DNA from: Bacillota bacterium
GTDB lineage: Bacteria; Bacillota; Dehalobacteriia; UBA4068
DNA: 61,769 nt
Direction: 5' to 3'
Assembly: GCA_024679955.1 (NCBI GenBank)
Contig: JAILCQ010000024.1
Span: 1 to 61,769, forward strand
Under the pieces are notes generated by a model. It worked only from the letters and a program-made list of their open reading frames with translations, made no database searches and was not told where the DNA came from. Numbering within the stretch: the first letter of the stretch is position 1; each line of letters starts with the position of its first letter. The translations under genes were made by a program, and so were the position numbers. Of the stretch, positions 8,977 to 17,904 are shown in pieces.

Positions 8977-9024
8977 CCTATCGCAGACGAAGATGCAGGC
9001 TGCAGAAAGCCGCGCCCGGCCGAA

Positions 9025-10497
9025 TCAGCTTCTGCGCCAAATGCCGGGCACCAATAAAACCAGCAGGGTCAGGATCTCCAAACGTCCGGCCAGCATCAAA
9101 AAACTGAATATCCATTTGCCCAGGGCCGGTACGCCGGCATAGCTGCCGGCCGGTCCGATGCTGCCCACAGCCGGCCCTACATTGCCCAGGATGGCCACCG
9201 CGCCGCTGAAGCTGTTTTCCAGGCTCATGCCTGCCAGGGATAAAAATACCACACCCACAAAAAGCGTAAAGAAATAGAGGAAAAAGAACACCAGCGTATT
9301 GTTGATCCGCCTATCGCTGAGCAGCTTTCCGTTAAAGAAGACCTGACGGAACAATTGGGGATGAAACATCGTCTTTAATTCCGCCAAGGCCGTTCGGAAC
9401 AGGATCATCCATTGGCTGATTTTAATAGAGGCGGTGGTGGAACCGGAGCAAGCGCCGCAAAACATGAGCAAAAACAATACGATGCGGCCGCCCTGAGGCC
9501 ACAAATCATAATTCACGGAACAAAGGCCGGTGGTGGTCAGCAAAGATACGGTTTGAAAAGAAGCCGCCCGCAGGGAATCGACAAAACCGCCGGCCAGGGA
9601 AAGATCCGCCCGGTACAGCTCCCAGCCGATCCACAGGGAAGCGATCAGGCAAAGCAGGATATAATATTTCAACTCGTCGGTTTGCAAAACCCGTTTGCGT
9701 CTATGCCGGCGGAACAGCATGGCGTACAGGGTGAGATTCACCCCGGAAGCAAGCATGCCCAAGGTGCACACCCATTCCACCGCGTTGCTATGAAACCAGG
9801 CGATGCTGGTATTCTTCGTGGAGAAGCCGCCGGTAGCTACAACGGTAAAGCCGTGATTCACCGCGTCGAACAAACCCATGCCCGCAAAATAAAGGGCGAC
9901 GGTAAACACAAAAGTCAAGCCCAAATACACCAGACAAATCGCCCGGATATGGTCGCGGATCCGCGGCATGATCCGTTCGGATAAAGCCGCGCCGCTGTAT
10001 TCCGCTTTAAAGGCGCTGATTTCCCCGGCGCTGCCGCTGCTTTTTTGTATCAGCATGCCGAACAAAGCCACGATGCCGGCGCCGCCCAGCCAGTGGCTGA
10101 GAGAACGCCACAACAGTATACCGTGGGGCAAGGATTCCACATCGGTGATGACCGTGGCCCCCGTGGTGGTAAAGCCGGACATGGACTCGAAAAAGGCGCT
10201 GGAGAAATCGGTAAGCGCGCCGGAAAAAATAAAAGGAAAAGCGCCTAAAAAGGCTGCTATCATCCAGCTCAAGCTGACAAACAGATAGCTTTCCCTTTGG
10301 CGCAGGGCCTGTTTGCGCCGGGGGTAACCGGCCAAAAGCAGCAAACCGCCGATCAGCCAGGCGATGGGCACGGAAAGCGCAAACGCCCGCCAATCGTTTT
10401 CCCCGTAGGCCAGGGAACAACAAAGGGGGATCAGCATAAATGCGCCCATGACCAAAGTCAGGTTGCCAACGGAATAAAAAACCCTTTGAATACGCAT
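9025..10497 (-). CDS. trkH: Potassium uptake channel subunit TrkH
   Basis: This 490-residue integral membrane protein has the multi-helix TrkH/KtrB architecture. Selectivity-filter-like loops include STTGATV (about residue 110), ATGGFST (about 220) and TTTGLCS (about 320), and GNVGPAVG occurs near the C-terminus (about 440). Together with the cytoplasmic TrkA it forms a K+ uptake system. It starts one base after the trkA stop (TAG-A-ATG), so the pair is translationally coupled. Length and motif order are normal for the family. Confidence 0.95.
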   Translation of the reverse strand: MRIQRVFYSVGNLTLVMGAFMLIPLCCSLAYGENDWRAFALSVPIAWLIGGLLLLAGYPRRKQALRQRESYLFVSLSWMIAAFLGAFPFIFSGALTDFSSAFFESMSGFTTTGATVITDVESLPHGILLWRSLSHWLGGAGIVALFGMLIQKSSGSAGEISAFKAEYSGAALSERIMPRIRDHIRAICLVYLGLTFVFTVALYFAGMGLFDAVNHGFTVVATGGFSTKNTSIAWFHSNAVEWVCTLGMLASGVNLTLYAMLFRRHRRKRVLQTDELKYYILLCLIASLWIGWELYRADLSLAGGFVDSLRAASFQTVSLLTTTGLCSVNYDLWPQGGRIVLFLLMFCGACSGSTTASIKISQWMILFRTALAELKTMFHPQLFRQVFFNGKLLSDRRINNTLVFFFLYFFTLFVGVVFLSLAGMSLENSFSGAVAILGNVGPAVGSIGPAGSYAGVPALGKWIFSFLMLAGRLEILTLLVLLVPGIWRRS

Positions 10498-10498
10498 T

Positions 10499-11848
10499 CT
10501 ATCGCACCGCCGTCAATAATTCTTCCGCTTCGTCCAAAGCCTCGGGCAAGGCGAACAAAATCACCTGATCGCCGCTTTGCAGCATATCCTTGCCCTGGGG
10601 GATGATATGCTCGGAGCCGCGGATGATCATACACACAATGGCTTGTTCCGGAATCTCCAGATCCATCAGCGTCTTGCCGGCGCAGACGGCGTGTTCCGGG
10701 ATCAACAATTCGGTGATTTGTCCGCTGTGTCCCTCAAAACGGGTCAAAGACAGGATATGCCGCCGGTTGATAAAGCGCAAAATGCCGTCGGCGGTAAGAT
10801 TCCGGGGAGAAATGGCTTTATCGATACCGGTCTTTTCGATTATATTGATGAAGTCGCCGCCTCGGATCTGGGCGATGGTTTTTTTCGCTCCCAGACTTTT
10901 GGCCAGAACGCAGCTGAACAGATTTTCTTTGTCGTCCTCCGTCAAAGCGACAAAAATATCTACCGCCGCGATGTTTTCATCCTCAAATAGCTGCAGGCTG
11001 AAACCCGAGTTGTTGATGATCACCGTTTCTTTCAGGCTTTGGGCCATTTCTTCGCAGCGGGCAAAATCCTCTTCGATCAATTTGATCTGCAGCTTTTTAT
11101 GCCGCTGTTCCAGCATGGAAGCCAGATAATAGCCGGCGAAACCGCCGCCCATGATGGCCACGGAAGAAACCTTGCTGCTGTTGACGCCCAAATAGGATTC
11201 CAAAGCCCGCATGTTTTTGGTATTGGCGATCAGAAGAACCTCGTCGCCGGCCTGTAAAACCGCCTGGCCCCGAGGGATGATCAGTTCCCCTTCCCTTTCG
11301 ATGGCAATGATCAATCCCGGACAGGGAAAGGTCAGATCCATCAAGGGCACGTTTTGCTTGTCGCAAACGATCGGGATGCGCACTTCCACCACCTGCACCG
11401 TACCGCCGCCGAAATAGCCCACATAATGGGCTTCCGGATGATTGATCAGTTTATAGATTTCCTCGGCAGTCACTCGCTCCGGATTGATGATCATATCGAT
11501 ACCCAGGGCTTCCAGCCGGGCGGCGTCGTCAAAATCGCTGTATCCGGGGTTGCGCACTCTGGCCACGGTACTGGCGGCCCCTGCCTGCTTGGCCATGAAA
11601 CAAGCCACCATGTTCAATTCATCTTTTTCTGTGGTGGCCGCAAACAAACCTGCGTTTTCCACCCCGGCGTTGATCAGCGTATCCAGCTGGGCGGCATTGC
11701 CTTCCACCACATTGATATCCAGATGTTCGGCCAGCATATCCAAACGGCGGCGGTTGGCGTCCACCACCGTCACCTCATGCCCTTCTTTGCTCAAAACCGA
11801 AGCCAAAGAATAGCCTACTTTGCCGGCGCCGATAATAATCGCTTTCAT
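10499..11848 (-). CDS. trkA: Trk potassium uptake regulatory subunit TrkA
   Basis: The 449-residue protein consists of two RCK_N-RCK_C units. Nucleotide-binding loops are GAGKVGYSLA (about residue 7) and GGGFAGYYLA (about 233). Two TrkA_C domains bind a ligand such as a cyclic dinucleotide in other Bacillota. It gates the TrkH channel encoded immediately downstream. The ATG at 11848 is behind AAGGAAA. A TATAAT-like -10 lies on the minus strand at 11907-11912, with a weak -35. Confidence 0.95.
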   Translation of the reverse strand: MKAIIIGAGKVGYSLASVLSKEGHEVTVVDANRRRLDMLAEHLDINVVEGNAAQLDTLINAGVENAGLFAATTEKDELNMVACFMAKQAGAASTVARVRNPGYSDFDDAARLEALGIDMIINPERVTAEEIYKLINHPEAHYVGYFGGGTVQVVEVRIPIVCDKQNVPLMDLTFPCPGLIIAIEREGELIIPRGQAVLQAGDEVLLIANTKNMRALESYLGVNSSKVSSVAIMGGGFAGYYLASMLEQRHKKLQIKLIEEDFARCEEMAQSLKETVIINNSGFSLQLFEDENIAAVDIFVALTEDDKENLFSCVLAKSLGAKKTIAQIRGGDFINIIEKTGIDKAISPRNLTADGILRFINRRHILSLTRFEGHSGQITELLIPEHAVCAGKTLMDLEIPEQAIVCMIIRGSEHIIPQGKDMLQSGDQVILFALPEALDEAEELLTAVR

Positions 11849-12030
11849 TTTCCTTCATCCTCAATCCCTGTTGCCGACGGGCTCAAAATCGATTTTTATT
11901 CTTTCCATTATAATAAAACTACGCCTTTACCGGCATACAGCCGGCCTGATTCCGGCACAAAGCCAAACGTTTCGCTCCGCAGGGCTATTATATCATAACC
12001 TTTGTCCAATAGAAATAAAAATAAATAGGA

Positions 12031-12059
12031 TTGTAGATTAAAAACAAATCTGCTAAAAT
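12031..12059 (+). promoter_or_regulatory. Promoter of the WG-repeat gene
   Basis: TTGTAG at 12031-12036, 17-base spacer, extended -10 TGC-TAAAAT ending at 12059, 25 bases before the ATG. Confidence 0.75.
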
Positions 12060-12084
12060 AGTATTGTTTTTAGGGGGCATCAAC

Positions 12085-12960
12085 ATGACGATCAAAAAAA
12101 ACGAAGGCGAAACCATATTAACCATTTGCAAAGCCGGCCTGGTAGCCATCGCTTTATGCGGCACGTTTGGCGTGTATTCTCTTGTGGAAAACAGCGTGGC
12201 CGCCTTGGGCAGCGGCGTGAATTCCCTGGCCGATATGATGAACGAAGGCAGGGAAGTCGTCTATACGGACATGGCCAATGCGAAAAAGACCGTGCTGTAT
12301 TATGCCGAACCGGACGAAAACGACGCGGAAAATATTTTGCACCGGTATAAACAATACTATGTGGCCGGCGAGGAAGGCCAGCGAGGCTTATACGACGCGG
12401 CCCGCAATCAAATATTGCCCAACGTATACCAGGACATCGTCGTTTTACCCTATGCCTATGCCCTGAAAGAAGACGGCGTCTGGCGCTTTTATGACAAAGA
12501 CGATCCGGAACGCCTGCTATCCGAAGAAGAATGGGACGAAGTAGCGCCGGAAGTCAACGCCTACGGCAAATATTCCACCAAGCTGATCTGCGTTTGCCGG
12601 GATCAACAGTACGGGGCCGTAGATCAATACGGGAAAGTGCGCATCAAACCCCGCTGGGACGAATTGCAGTTGAATACCCTGAACGTCCTTTGGCCGCTGT
12701 CCCGGGTAAAAAAAGACGGCCTTTACGGCTTTATCGACGAAGACGGCGATGTGATCGTGGAAGTAAAATGGCCCTATGCGGCCATGGAAACCGTCAAGGA
12801 TGAAGAAACCGGCGCAAAAATCCCGGTCATTTATGTCTACGACGGGCAGCGCTGGGGCGGCATTGTGCAAAACGACAGGGGCAAACCGGCCCAGGTGGAT
12901 TGGGAATTGCTTCCCGGTGAAAACTATCAGGCTGAACATACCCCCGGCGCCGCCCAGTAA
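12085..12960 (+). CDS. Membrane-anchored WG-repeat protein
   Basis: This is a 291-residue protein with one N-terminal transmembrane helix (about 13-33) and an extracytoplasmic part carrying several WG/KWG-type repeats. They appear as GLYDAARNQILPNVYQDI, YGAVDQYGKVRIKPRWDEL and YGFIDEDGDVIVEVKWPY. Such repeats form beta-rich modules of unknown ligand. A TTG start 21 bases upstream is possible, but the ATG at 12085 has AGGGGG at proper spacing. It stands alone between a promoter and a terminator. The role is unknown. Confidence 0.75.
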   Translation: MTIKKNEGETILTICKAGLVAIALCGTFGVYSLVENSVAALGSGVNSLADMMNEGREVVYTDMANAKKTVLYYAEPDENDAENILHRYKQYYVAGEEGQRGLYDAARNQILPNVYQDIVVLPYAYALKEDGVWRFYDKDDPERLLSEEEWDEVAPEVNAYGKYSTKLICVCRDQQYGAVDQYGKVRIKPRWDELQLNTLNVLWPLSRVKKDGLYGFIDEDGDVIVEVKWPYAAMETVKDEETGAKIPVIYVYDGQRWGGIVQNDRGKPAQVDWELLPGENYQAEHTPGAAQ

Positions 12961-13078
12961 AAGACCGCCGCGGCGTTTCCGGCAACCGGCCCGAAAACCT
13001 GCAAACCCGGCCATTCTATAAAACCAGCCCTGCGGGAACCCCCCTTTTCCGGCAGGGCTTTCTATGAAACACAATAAA

Positions 13079-13117
13079 AAAAGAGCTTAGAAAAGTTTTT
13101 CTTCTCTAAGCTCTTTG
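13079..13117. terminator. Bidirectional terminator between the WG protein and the selenium cluster
   Basis: AAAGAGCTTAGA pairs with TCTAAGCTCTTT; A-rich left side and T-rich right side serve both converging units. Confidence 0.85.
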
Positions 13118-13177
13118 CTTTTTTGCGGCTATGCACTTTCGACGTACCGCTTTTCCGGATCGGACAGGCGCAAAACG

Positions 13178-13420
13178 TCAGGCATTGCCGTGCAGCAAGG
13201 TAAAACCGCCGTCCGCTTCCTGCCGGTACACTTCCTGCCAATCCTCGGCCAATTTCTCTACCCAGGGACGATCCGCCTGATAAATCAGGCAGGAACCGCA
13301 GGAAGAGCTGAGCTGCCGGGGCACCGGCGCCAATTGTCCGTCGATGGAAGCGGCCTGGAAATTCCGATAGGAAAGCATCGCGGCCAAATGCGTATAAAAA
13401 GTAGCGATATACGTATTCAT
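13178..13420 (-). CDS. DUF3343 putative Se/S carrier-like protein
   Basis: The 80-residue protein has the DUF3343 signature VPRQLSSSCGSCL (about residues 33-45), in which the Cys pair is thought to carry selenium or sulfur. Its start overlaps the tusA/yedF stop by one base, so it is the last gene of the yedE-tusA-DUF3343 unit. Genome-context work on this family (co-occurrence with selenium metabolism genes) supports a role in Se trafficking. This window has no selD or selenoprotein to prove it. Confidence 0.8.
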   Translation of the reverse strand: MNTYIATFYTHLAAMLSYRNFQAASIDGQLAPVPRQLSSSCGSCLIYQADRPWVEKLAEDWQEVYRQEADGGFTLLHGNA

Positions 13421-13623
13421 TATTTGTGCAAGGTCAAATGATAATCCCCATCTTCTTCCACCGCTTCCATGCTGTATCCGCGGCTTTTGGCAAAAATCTC
13501 AATATTGTCGCGGGAGCAGCGGCTGTCTACCATGACTTCGATCTTGCCGTCCGGATGGCTGTCCAGTTCTTTTTTGACCATCATAACCGGCATGGGGCAG
13601 GAATAACCTCTGGCGTCGATCAT
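13420..13623 (-). CDS. yedF: TusA/YedF-type sulfur (selenium) carrier protein
   Basis: This 67-residue TusA fold has the conserved SCPMP motif (Cys9) that carries a persulfide or selenopersulfide. The C-terminal YedF extension of some homologues is absent, and DUF3343 follows as a separate gene. It lies 31 bases downstream of yedE, with GGAGG before the ATG at 13623. It is the most likely partner of the YedE transporter. A sulfur rather than selenium role cannot be excluded. Confidence 0.85.
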   Translation of the reverse strand: MIDARGYSCPMPVMMVKKELDSHPDGKIEVMVDSRCSRDNIEIFAKSRGYSMEAVEEDGDYHLTLHK

Positions 13624-13654
13624 ATATATCCTCCTTTACGCTGTACGTGGTATG

Positions 13655-14770
13655 TTATGCGGCTTCTTTCTCCGTTTCCGCAGCGGCCTGCTGTTTGGGC
13701 AGATTGAGCAAAGAAATCACCACAAAAACAACAAAACCGATCAACACCGCCACTTTACCGGCAGTGCTGATACCGCCGACCACCAATTCCTTGGCATCGT
13801 TCAGGCTGTCCGGGTTGCCGGCCAAACCGAAGTTATGGGAAAAAGCGGCGCCAATGATCATACCAAATACCGTCACCGCGGAATCGCCGTTGCCTTCGCC
13901 GGCCAAGATCAGTTGCCGCAGCGGGCAGCCGCCCAACAATACGGAACCCCAGCCGACCAGAACCATACCCAACAGATTCCATAAATGATTGCTATGGGCG
14001 ATGGGCTGCATGGCAAAACCCCAGCTGAATTTTTGCAGGATCAGGTTGCCGATGACGACCGTAACCAGGATAGCAATGAAACCGACCAAAAGATGGAAGC
14101 TTTTGAACAGGATCAAATCGCGGATGCCGCCCACCATGCACAGACGGGATTTTTGGGCCAAAAAGCCCACAACCAAAGCGATGAGCAAAGCGATGAAGAA
14201 AGGCGCATGCATAGAACCGGGGCCTTCTTCGCTGAGTTTGAACAGAGTCGGAACCAAAATGAATAATAACAGCAAACCTACGCTCACCAAGGGCATAACG
14301 CTGCCTTCTTGGACGCTGGCCGCATGGGCCCGTTTCAAAGAGAAGCCCCGTTTAAGGAAAAATACGCCGATGACAACGCCGATGACAAAACCGATCAAAC
14401 CGACCAGCGCGTTGGCATCGCCGCCGCCCAAACGCAGAACCATACGCAAAGGGCAACCCAAAAAGGTCAAAGCGCCGATCATCACAAAAGCGCCCAGCAC
14501 CAAGCGGGTAGCGGGCGAAGAACCGGATTTGGCTTTGAATTCACCGGATGCGATGGCCGCAATGCAAGCGCCCAACACCAAACCGATGATTTCCGGGCGG
14601 ACATATTGGACTTTCGCTGCGGCATGCATACCCACGGAACCGGTGATGTCCCGCAGGAAGCAGGCGATACAAAAGCCCATATTGGCAGGATTGCCCATAA
14701 AGGTCAAAGCCAAAGCGGCCAATCCCACGACTACGCCGGAAATCACCACCAACAAACTGACTTTTTTCAT
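13655..14770 (-). CDS. yedE: YedE-family putative selenium transporter
   Basis: This 371-residue polytopic membrane protein has two YeeE/YedE half-repeats with paired Cys motifs: FCIACFLRD (about 32-40) and FLGCPLRM in the first half, LGGCPLRQ in the second. Conserved Cys in membrane helices are thought to relay thiosulfate or selenium species. Length and the tusA/DUF3343 neighbours match the YedE family assigned to selenium metabolism. It is the first gene of a three-gene unit; a LysR-type half-palindrome lies about 90 bases upstream. Confidence 0.85.
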   Translation of the reverse strand: MKKVSLLVVISGVVVGLAALALTFMGNPANMGFCIACFLRDITGSVGMHAAAKVQYVRPEIIGLVLGACIAAIASGEFKAKSGSSPATRLVLGAFVMIGALTFLGCPLRMVLRLGGGDANALVGLIGFVIGVVIGVFFLKRGFSLKRAHAASVQEGSVMPLVSVGLLLLFILVPTLFKLSEEGPGSMHAPFFIALLIALVVGFLAQKSRLCMVGGIRDLILFKSFHLLVGFIAILVTVVIGNLILQKFSWGFAMQPIAHSNHLWNLLGMVLVGWGSVLLGGCPLRQLILAGEGNGDSAVTVFGMIIGAAFSHNFGLAGNPDSLNDAKELVVGGISTAGKVAVLIGFVVFVVISLLNLPKQQAAAETEKEAA

Positions 14771-14855
14771 AAACTACCCTCCAATAAATAAAATGATTGC
14801 GGTTTAGGGCATACTACCCTACCATGCCAAATTATATTTATTTGAGAATAAGAAA

Positions 14856-14875
14856 TCAATAGCAATTGTCGATAA
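14856..14875. promoter_or_regulatory. Putative LysR-type operator in front of yedE
   Basis: The 20-bp segment matches the palindrome in front of the lysR gene at 14 of 20 positions, sharing the half-site ATTGTCRATAA. It sits 86-105 bases upstream of the yedE ATG, the usual place for a LysR recognition site. Confidence 0.5.
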
Positions 14876-14884
14876 TTGTCACAT

Positions 14885-15808
14885 CTAATCGTTTTTTTCT
14901 ATAATTTCTGTCGCCCGTTGGCAGGCGAAATGCACGAATGCTTTTTCCAGCCAGGTCAATTCCACATGTTTCAGCCAGGACAAATAAATATTCCGATACA
15001 GTCCCTGGGGCGCGATATCGAAACACAGCAGTTTGTTGGCAGCCACTTCCTCTTTGATGGCCAGCTGGGACATGACCGCTATGCCCAAGCCCTCAGTCAC
15101 GGATTTCTTTATTGTCTCCGGCTGTTCCACTTTGGCGATGATATTCAGATTTTCCGGTTTATAACCGATTTGCCCCAAATATTCGATAAAGCTCCGCTGG
15201 GTGCCGGAGCTGTCTTCCCGGGCGATAAACGGCTGATCCAGCAATTCCTCGCCGGGATACTCTTTTTCGGCCAATTGGCGGTAAAAGCGGTTGTTGGGCG
15301 TGATCACCACCAGCTTGTCCTTCATCAGGGAGCGGCATAAAAACTGGGTTTCCCGCAGCGCCATACCGGTAAAGGCCAAGCGGATCACGCCGCCTTGCAG
15401 CATATTCTTGATCTGCAAACTGTCGCCTTTTTTCACCAGATAGCGGCATTTTTTTTCTTTGTGAGAAAAACCGGATAACAAAAGCGGCAAAATATATTGT
15501 GCGGGAACCGTGGAAGCCCCCAAAAGCAATTCCTGCTCTTTGTATAAACTGTTTTGATCCTCCAAAGCCCGGCAGCGCTCCAGAATATCGCAGGCCTGAT
15601 CGTAAACGATTTGCCCGTCTTCGCTCAAACATATGTCTTTGCGGTTTTGGCGCAAAATCAATTGCCGTCCCAGTATCTGCTCCAAAGCGGCCACATGGGC
15701 GCTGACGGTAGACTGGCTTAAAAACAATTCTTGTGCCGCCTTGCTGAAACTTTGGTAATGAACCGTGGCCACAAAAGCCTCCAGTTGTTTTAAACTGATA
15801 TCCAACAC
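14885..15808 (-). CDS. LysR-family regulator of the selenium/sulfur cluster
   Basis: The 307-residue protein has an N-terminal winged HTH (about 1-60, with FSKAAQELFLSQSTVSAHVAALE) and a periplasmic-binding-like effector domain (about 90-295). Among LysR proteins it resembles those found next to yedE in selenium-metabolising Clostridia. It is encoded just upstream of yedE in the same direction, with its own promoter region containing two perfect palindromes. It probably regulates itself and yedE; the effector is unknown. Confidence 0.85.
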   Translation of the reverse strand: MLDISLKQLEAFVATVHYQSFSKAAQELFLSQSTVSAHVAALEQILGRQLILRQNRKDICLSEDGQIVYDQACDILERCRALEDQNSLYKEQELLLGASTVPAQYILPLLLSGFSHKEKKCRYLVKKGDSLQIKNMLQGGVIRLAFTGMALRETQFLCRSLMKDKLVVITPNNRFYRQLAEKEYPGEELLDQPFIAREDSSGTQRSFIEYLGQIGYKPENLNIIAKVEQPETIKKSVTEGLGIAVMSQLAIKEEVAANKLLCFDIAPQGLYRNIYLSWLKHVELTWLEKAFVHFACQRATEIIEKND

Positions 15809-15863
15809 AGCATATCCCCTATTTTTATAGAATAAAAAACCTGTATCCTTGCTATGGCAAACT

Positions 15864-15885
15864 GTTATTGACCATTGTCAATAAC
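15864..15885. promoter_or_regulatory. Perfect palindrome upstream of lysR (putative autoregulatory site)
   Basis: Arms GTTATTGAC and GTCAATAAC are separated by CATT. The T-N11-A layout is typical of LysR sites, and half of it recurs before yedE. Confidence 0.55.
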
Positions 15886-15886
15886 A

Positions 15887-15906
15887 TTATCCTAATTTTA
15901 GGATAA
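15887..15906. promoter_or_regulatory. Second perfect palindrome upstream of lysR
   Basis: Arms TTATCCTAA and TTAGGATAA around TT, one base after the first palindrome. It may be a second operator or a small hairpin for the divergent region. Confidence 0.45.
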
Positions 15907-15980
15907 CAAATTCCAGCCAAAACGTCAAGATAGGATTCGACATTGGCGGCCTTTCCCGGCCGCCGGGCATTGGATACGAT

Positions 15981-16019
15981 CATTATACTTGCATCATTAT
16001 ACTTGTACCATGATACTTG
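15981..16019. repeat. Three direct repeats with 14-bp period at the exporter promoter
   Basis: CATTATACTTG occurs at 15981-15991 and 15995-16005, and CATGATACTTG at 16009-16019, each exactly 14 bp apart. The last copy overlaps the -35 box. Confidence 0.8.
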
Positions 16020-16045
16020 TATTATTCACCAGGATACGCTATAAT
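16017..16045 (+). promoter_or_regulatory. Promoter of the EamA exporter
   Basis: TTGTAT at 16017-16022, 17-base spacer, TATAAT at 16040-16045. It rules out the in-frame ATG at 16044 as the start, since that lies in the -10 box. Confidence 0.8.
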
Positions 16046-16103
16046 GGATTCAACAAAATTTTCACAATTTTCTTATTTCCAATACATTAAGGGTGAACCC
16101 GAA

Positions 16104-17063
16104 ATGAGCGCAAAAGAAAGAAGCGGCATTATTACCGGCATTGTCGCCTACATATTGTTCGGCGGCAGTTTTATGGTTATCAAAATCATCTTCAACCATG
16201 GCATGACCTTCGCCGGCGTGCTGTTTTGGCGCATGGCTCTGGCCAGCGTTATGCTGTGGCTGCTGCTGAAGATCAAACCCCCGCAAAACAAAATGACATT
16301 CCGTCAATGGCTGCGCATTTGGCCCCTGGCCATCTGCGAGCCGATCCTCTATTATACCGGGGAAAGCATCGGCGTCAATCATACCGGCGCCGCCATCAGC
16401 GGCACCATCATCGCCATGATCCCCATTTTCACCATTATATTTGCCCGCATCTTTTTGCGGGAGCGGCATACGGCCTGGCAGATCTGGGCCATCATCCTCT
16501 CGGTGACCGGCGTCTCTCTCATCGCCTTCGCCAAGGGCGGCGACGTGGATTTAAGCGGCGCGCCCATCGGTTTCATCTGCCTGATCCTGGCCGTGGCCAG
16601 CGCCTCCGCCTATCAGATCATGCTCAAAGGTTGGGACGATCGCTATAGCCCGGAACAGTTTACCCTGGGCATTTCTTTATACGGCCTCCTCTTTTTCGGC
16701 GCTTACAGCCTGATCGAAGCAGGGGTGACGCATGATTTTCACCGGCTGTTCCTGCTTCCTATCGATCAACCGGAAGTATTGCTGATGATCGTGGCCCTGA
16801 CAGCCACCAATTCCGTGGCCGGTTTTATCCTGCTGAATCGTTGTATCTCCTTCATCGGCCCCACCCGCTGCAGTTCCTTTGCCGGCATTACCACCATCAT
16901 CAGCATCCTCTGCGGCATTTTCCTGCTGAAGGAAGGGCTGACCTTCTGGCAGCTGGTAGGCGCGGTGATGATCATCATCGGCGCTTGGGCGGCCAACTAT
17001 TTCACTCCGGAACGGGTGTGGGCCGGCGAAAAGGCAAACAATGCCCTGGAATCCGCCCCCTGA
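16104..17063 (+). CDS. EamA/DMT-superfamily exporter
   Basis: This 319-residue membrane protein has ten predicted helices in two EamA repeats, each ending in a segment like GAAISGTIIAMIPIFTIIFARIFLRE or FAGITTIISILCGIFLLKE. The family exports amino acids, nucleotides or drugs; the substrate cannot be read from sequence. The ATG at 16104 is chosen because the promoter covers earlier starts and AAGGGTG lies upstream. It stands alone between a repeat-rich promoter and a strong terminator. Confidence 0.85.
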   Translation: MSAKERSGIITGIVAYILFGGSFMVIKIIFNHGMTFAGVLFWRMALASVMLWLLLKIKPPQNKMTFRQWLRIWPLAICEPILYYTGESIGVNHTGAAISGTIIAMIPIFTIIFARIFLRERHTAWQIWAIILSVTGVSLIAFAKGGDVDLSGAPIGFICLILAVASASAYQIMLKGWDDRYSPEQFTLGISLYGLLFFGAYSLIEAGVTHDFHRLFLLPIDQPEVLLMIVALTATNSVAGFILLNRCISFIGPTRCSSFAGITTIISILCGIFLLKEGLTFWQLVGAVMIIIGAWAANYFTPERVWAGEKANNALESAP

Positions 17064-17078
17064 TCCGATCCCGATAGC

Positions 17079-17123
17079 AAAAAACGGGCCGGTTCCGAAA
17101 CGACAGGAACCGGCCCGTTTTTT
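17079..17123. terminator. Bidirectional terminator between the exporter and deoC
   Basis: 18-bp perfect stem: AAAAAACGGGCCGGTTCC pairs with GGAACCGGCCCGTTTTTT. Confidence 0.95.
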
Positions 17124-17156
17124 GTATGCTTTTTTGCGGCAACAGGCCGCCGGCTT

Positions 17157-17837
17157 TTACCGGCAGCCGGGCTTCTTTCCTTCCCTTTGCAGCTTTGCCG
17201 CCAGCAAGGCCAAAGCGTTGCTGGAGCCGATGCGATGGCAACCGGCGGCGGCGAATTGCCGCAAGGCCTCCAACGTGCGGATACCGCCGGCGGCCTTGAT
17301 CTTCACCTGCGGCGGCAGACAGCGTTTGAACAAGGCGATATCCGCCAGCTCCGCCCCGGCCGGGCCGAAGCCGGTGGAGGTTTTTATATAATCCCCGCCG
17401 CCTTCCGCCACCGCCCGGCACAGGGCGGTTTTTTCTTCTTCATCCCAATAGCAGGTCTCGATGATGACCTTTAAAATAGCCGGGCCGATAGCCTGCTTGA
17501 CAGCGGCGATCTCCCCGGCGATCCGGTCGTATTGCCGCTCTCGCACCCAGGAAAAGCGGATCACCATATCGATTTCCCGGGCCCCTGCCGCCACCGCCGC
17601 CCGGGCCTCGGCGATCTTCACCTCCGTGGCCGCAAAACCCAAAGGGAAGCCCACCACGGTACATAGATTCAGCTGCGGAAAGGCCGCCGCGGCCGGCGCC
17701 ACAAAGCAGGGCGCGATACAGGCCGACGCCGTGGACCACTCCCAGGCCTCCCGGCACACCTGCAAGGTCTCCGCCAAAGTGGCGCTGGGCTTCAACAGCG
17801 TATGATCCAAAATAGATATAATCTGCCTGTCATCCAT
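17157..17837 (-). CDS. deoC: Deoxyribose-phosphate aldolase
   Basis: This 226-residue TIM-barrel enzyme cleaves 2-deoxyribose 5-phosphate to glyceraldehyde 3-phosphate and acetaldehyde in deoxynucleoside catabolism. Visible active-site motifs are DHTLLKP (about 11-17), REIDMV with Asp90, LKVIIET (Lys123) and YIKTSTGF with the Schiff-base Lys152. The ATG at 17837 follows GGAGGTGGAGGGT; a GTG further upstream overlaps that ribosome site. It is not next to other deo genes. It is the last host gene before the prophage-like element. Confidence 0.93.
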   Translation of the reverse strand: MDDRQIISILDHTLLKPSATLAETLQVCREAWEWSTASACIAPCFVAPAAAAFPQLNLCTVVGFPLGFAATEVKIAEARAAVAAGAREIDMVIRFSWVRERQYDRIAGEIAAVKQAIGPAILKVIIETCYWDEEEKTALCRAVAEGGGDYIKTSTGFGPAGAELADIALFKRCLPPQVKIKAAGGIRTLEALRQFAAAGCHRIGSSNALALLAAKLQREGKKPGCR

Positions 17838-17904
17838 ACCCTCCACCTCCGTTTGCACGCTATATTTATTATATACGCCGCAAACGGCGGCGGCAAGCCG
17901 CGGC

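Noticed and set aside
16044-16103. Earlier ATG start for the EamA exporter
   Set aside because: The ATG at 16044 lies within the TATAAT box of the only good promoter and has no ribosome site.
17838-17904. Attachment-site repeat next to deoC
   Set aside because: I could not match any stretch longer than random short words with the other border near 39668-39697.
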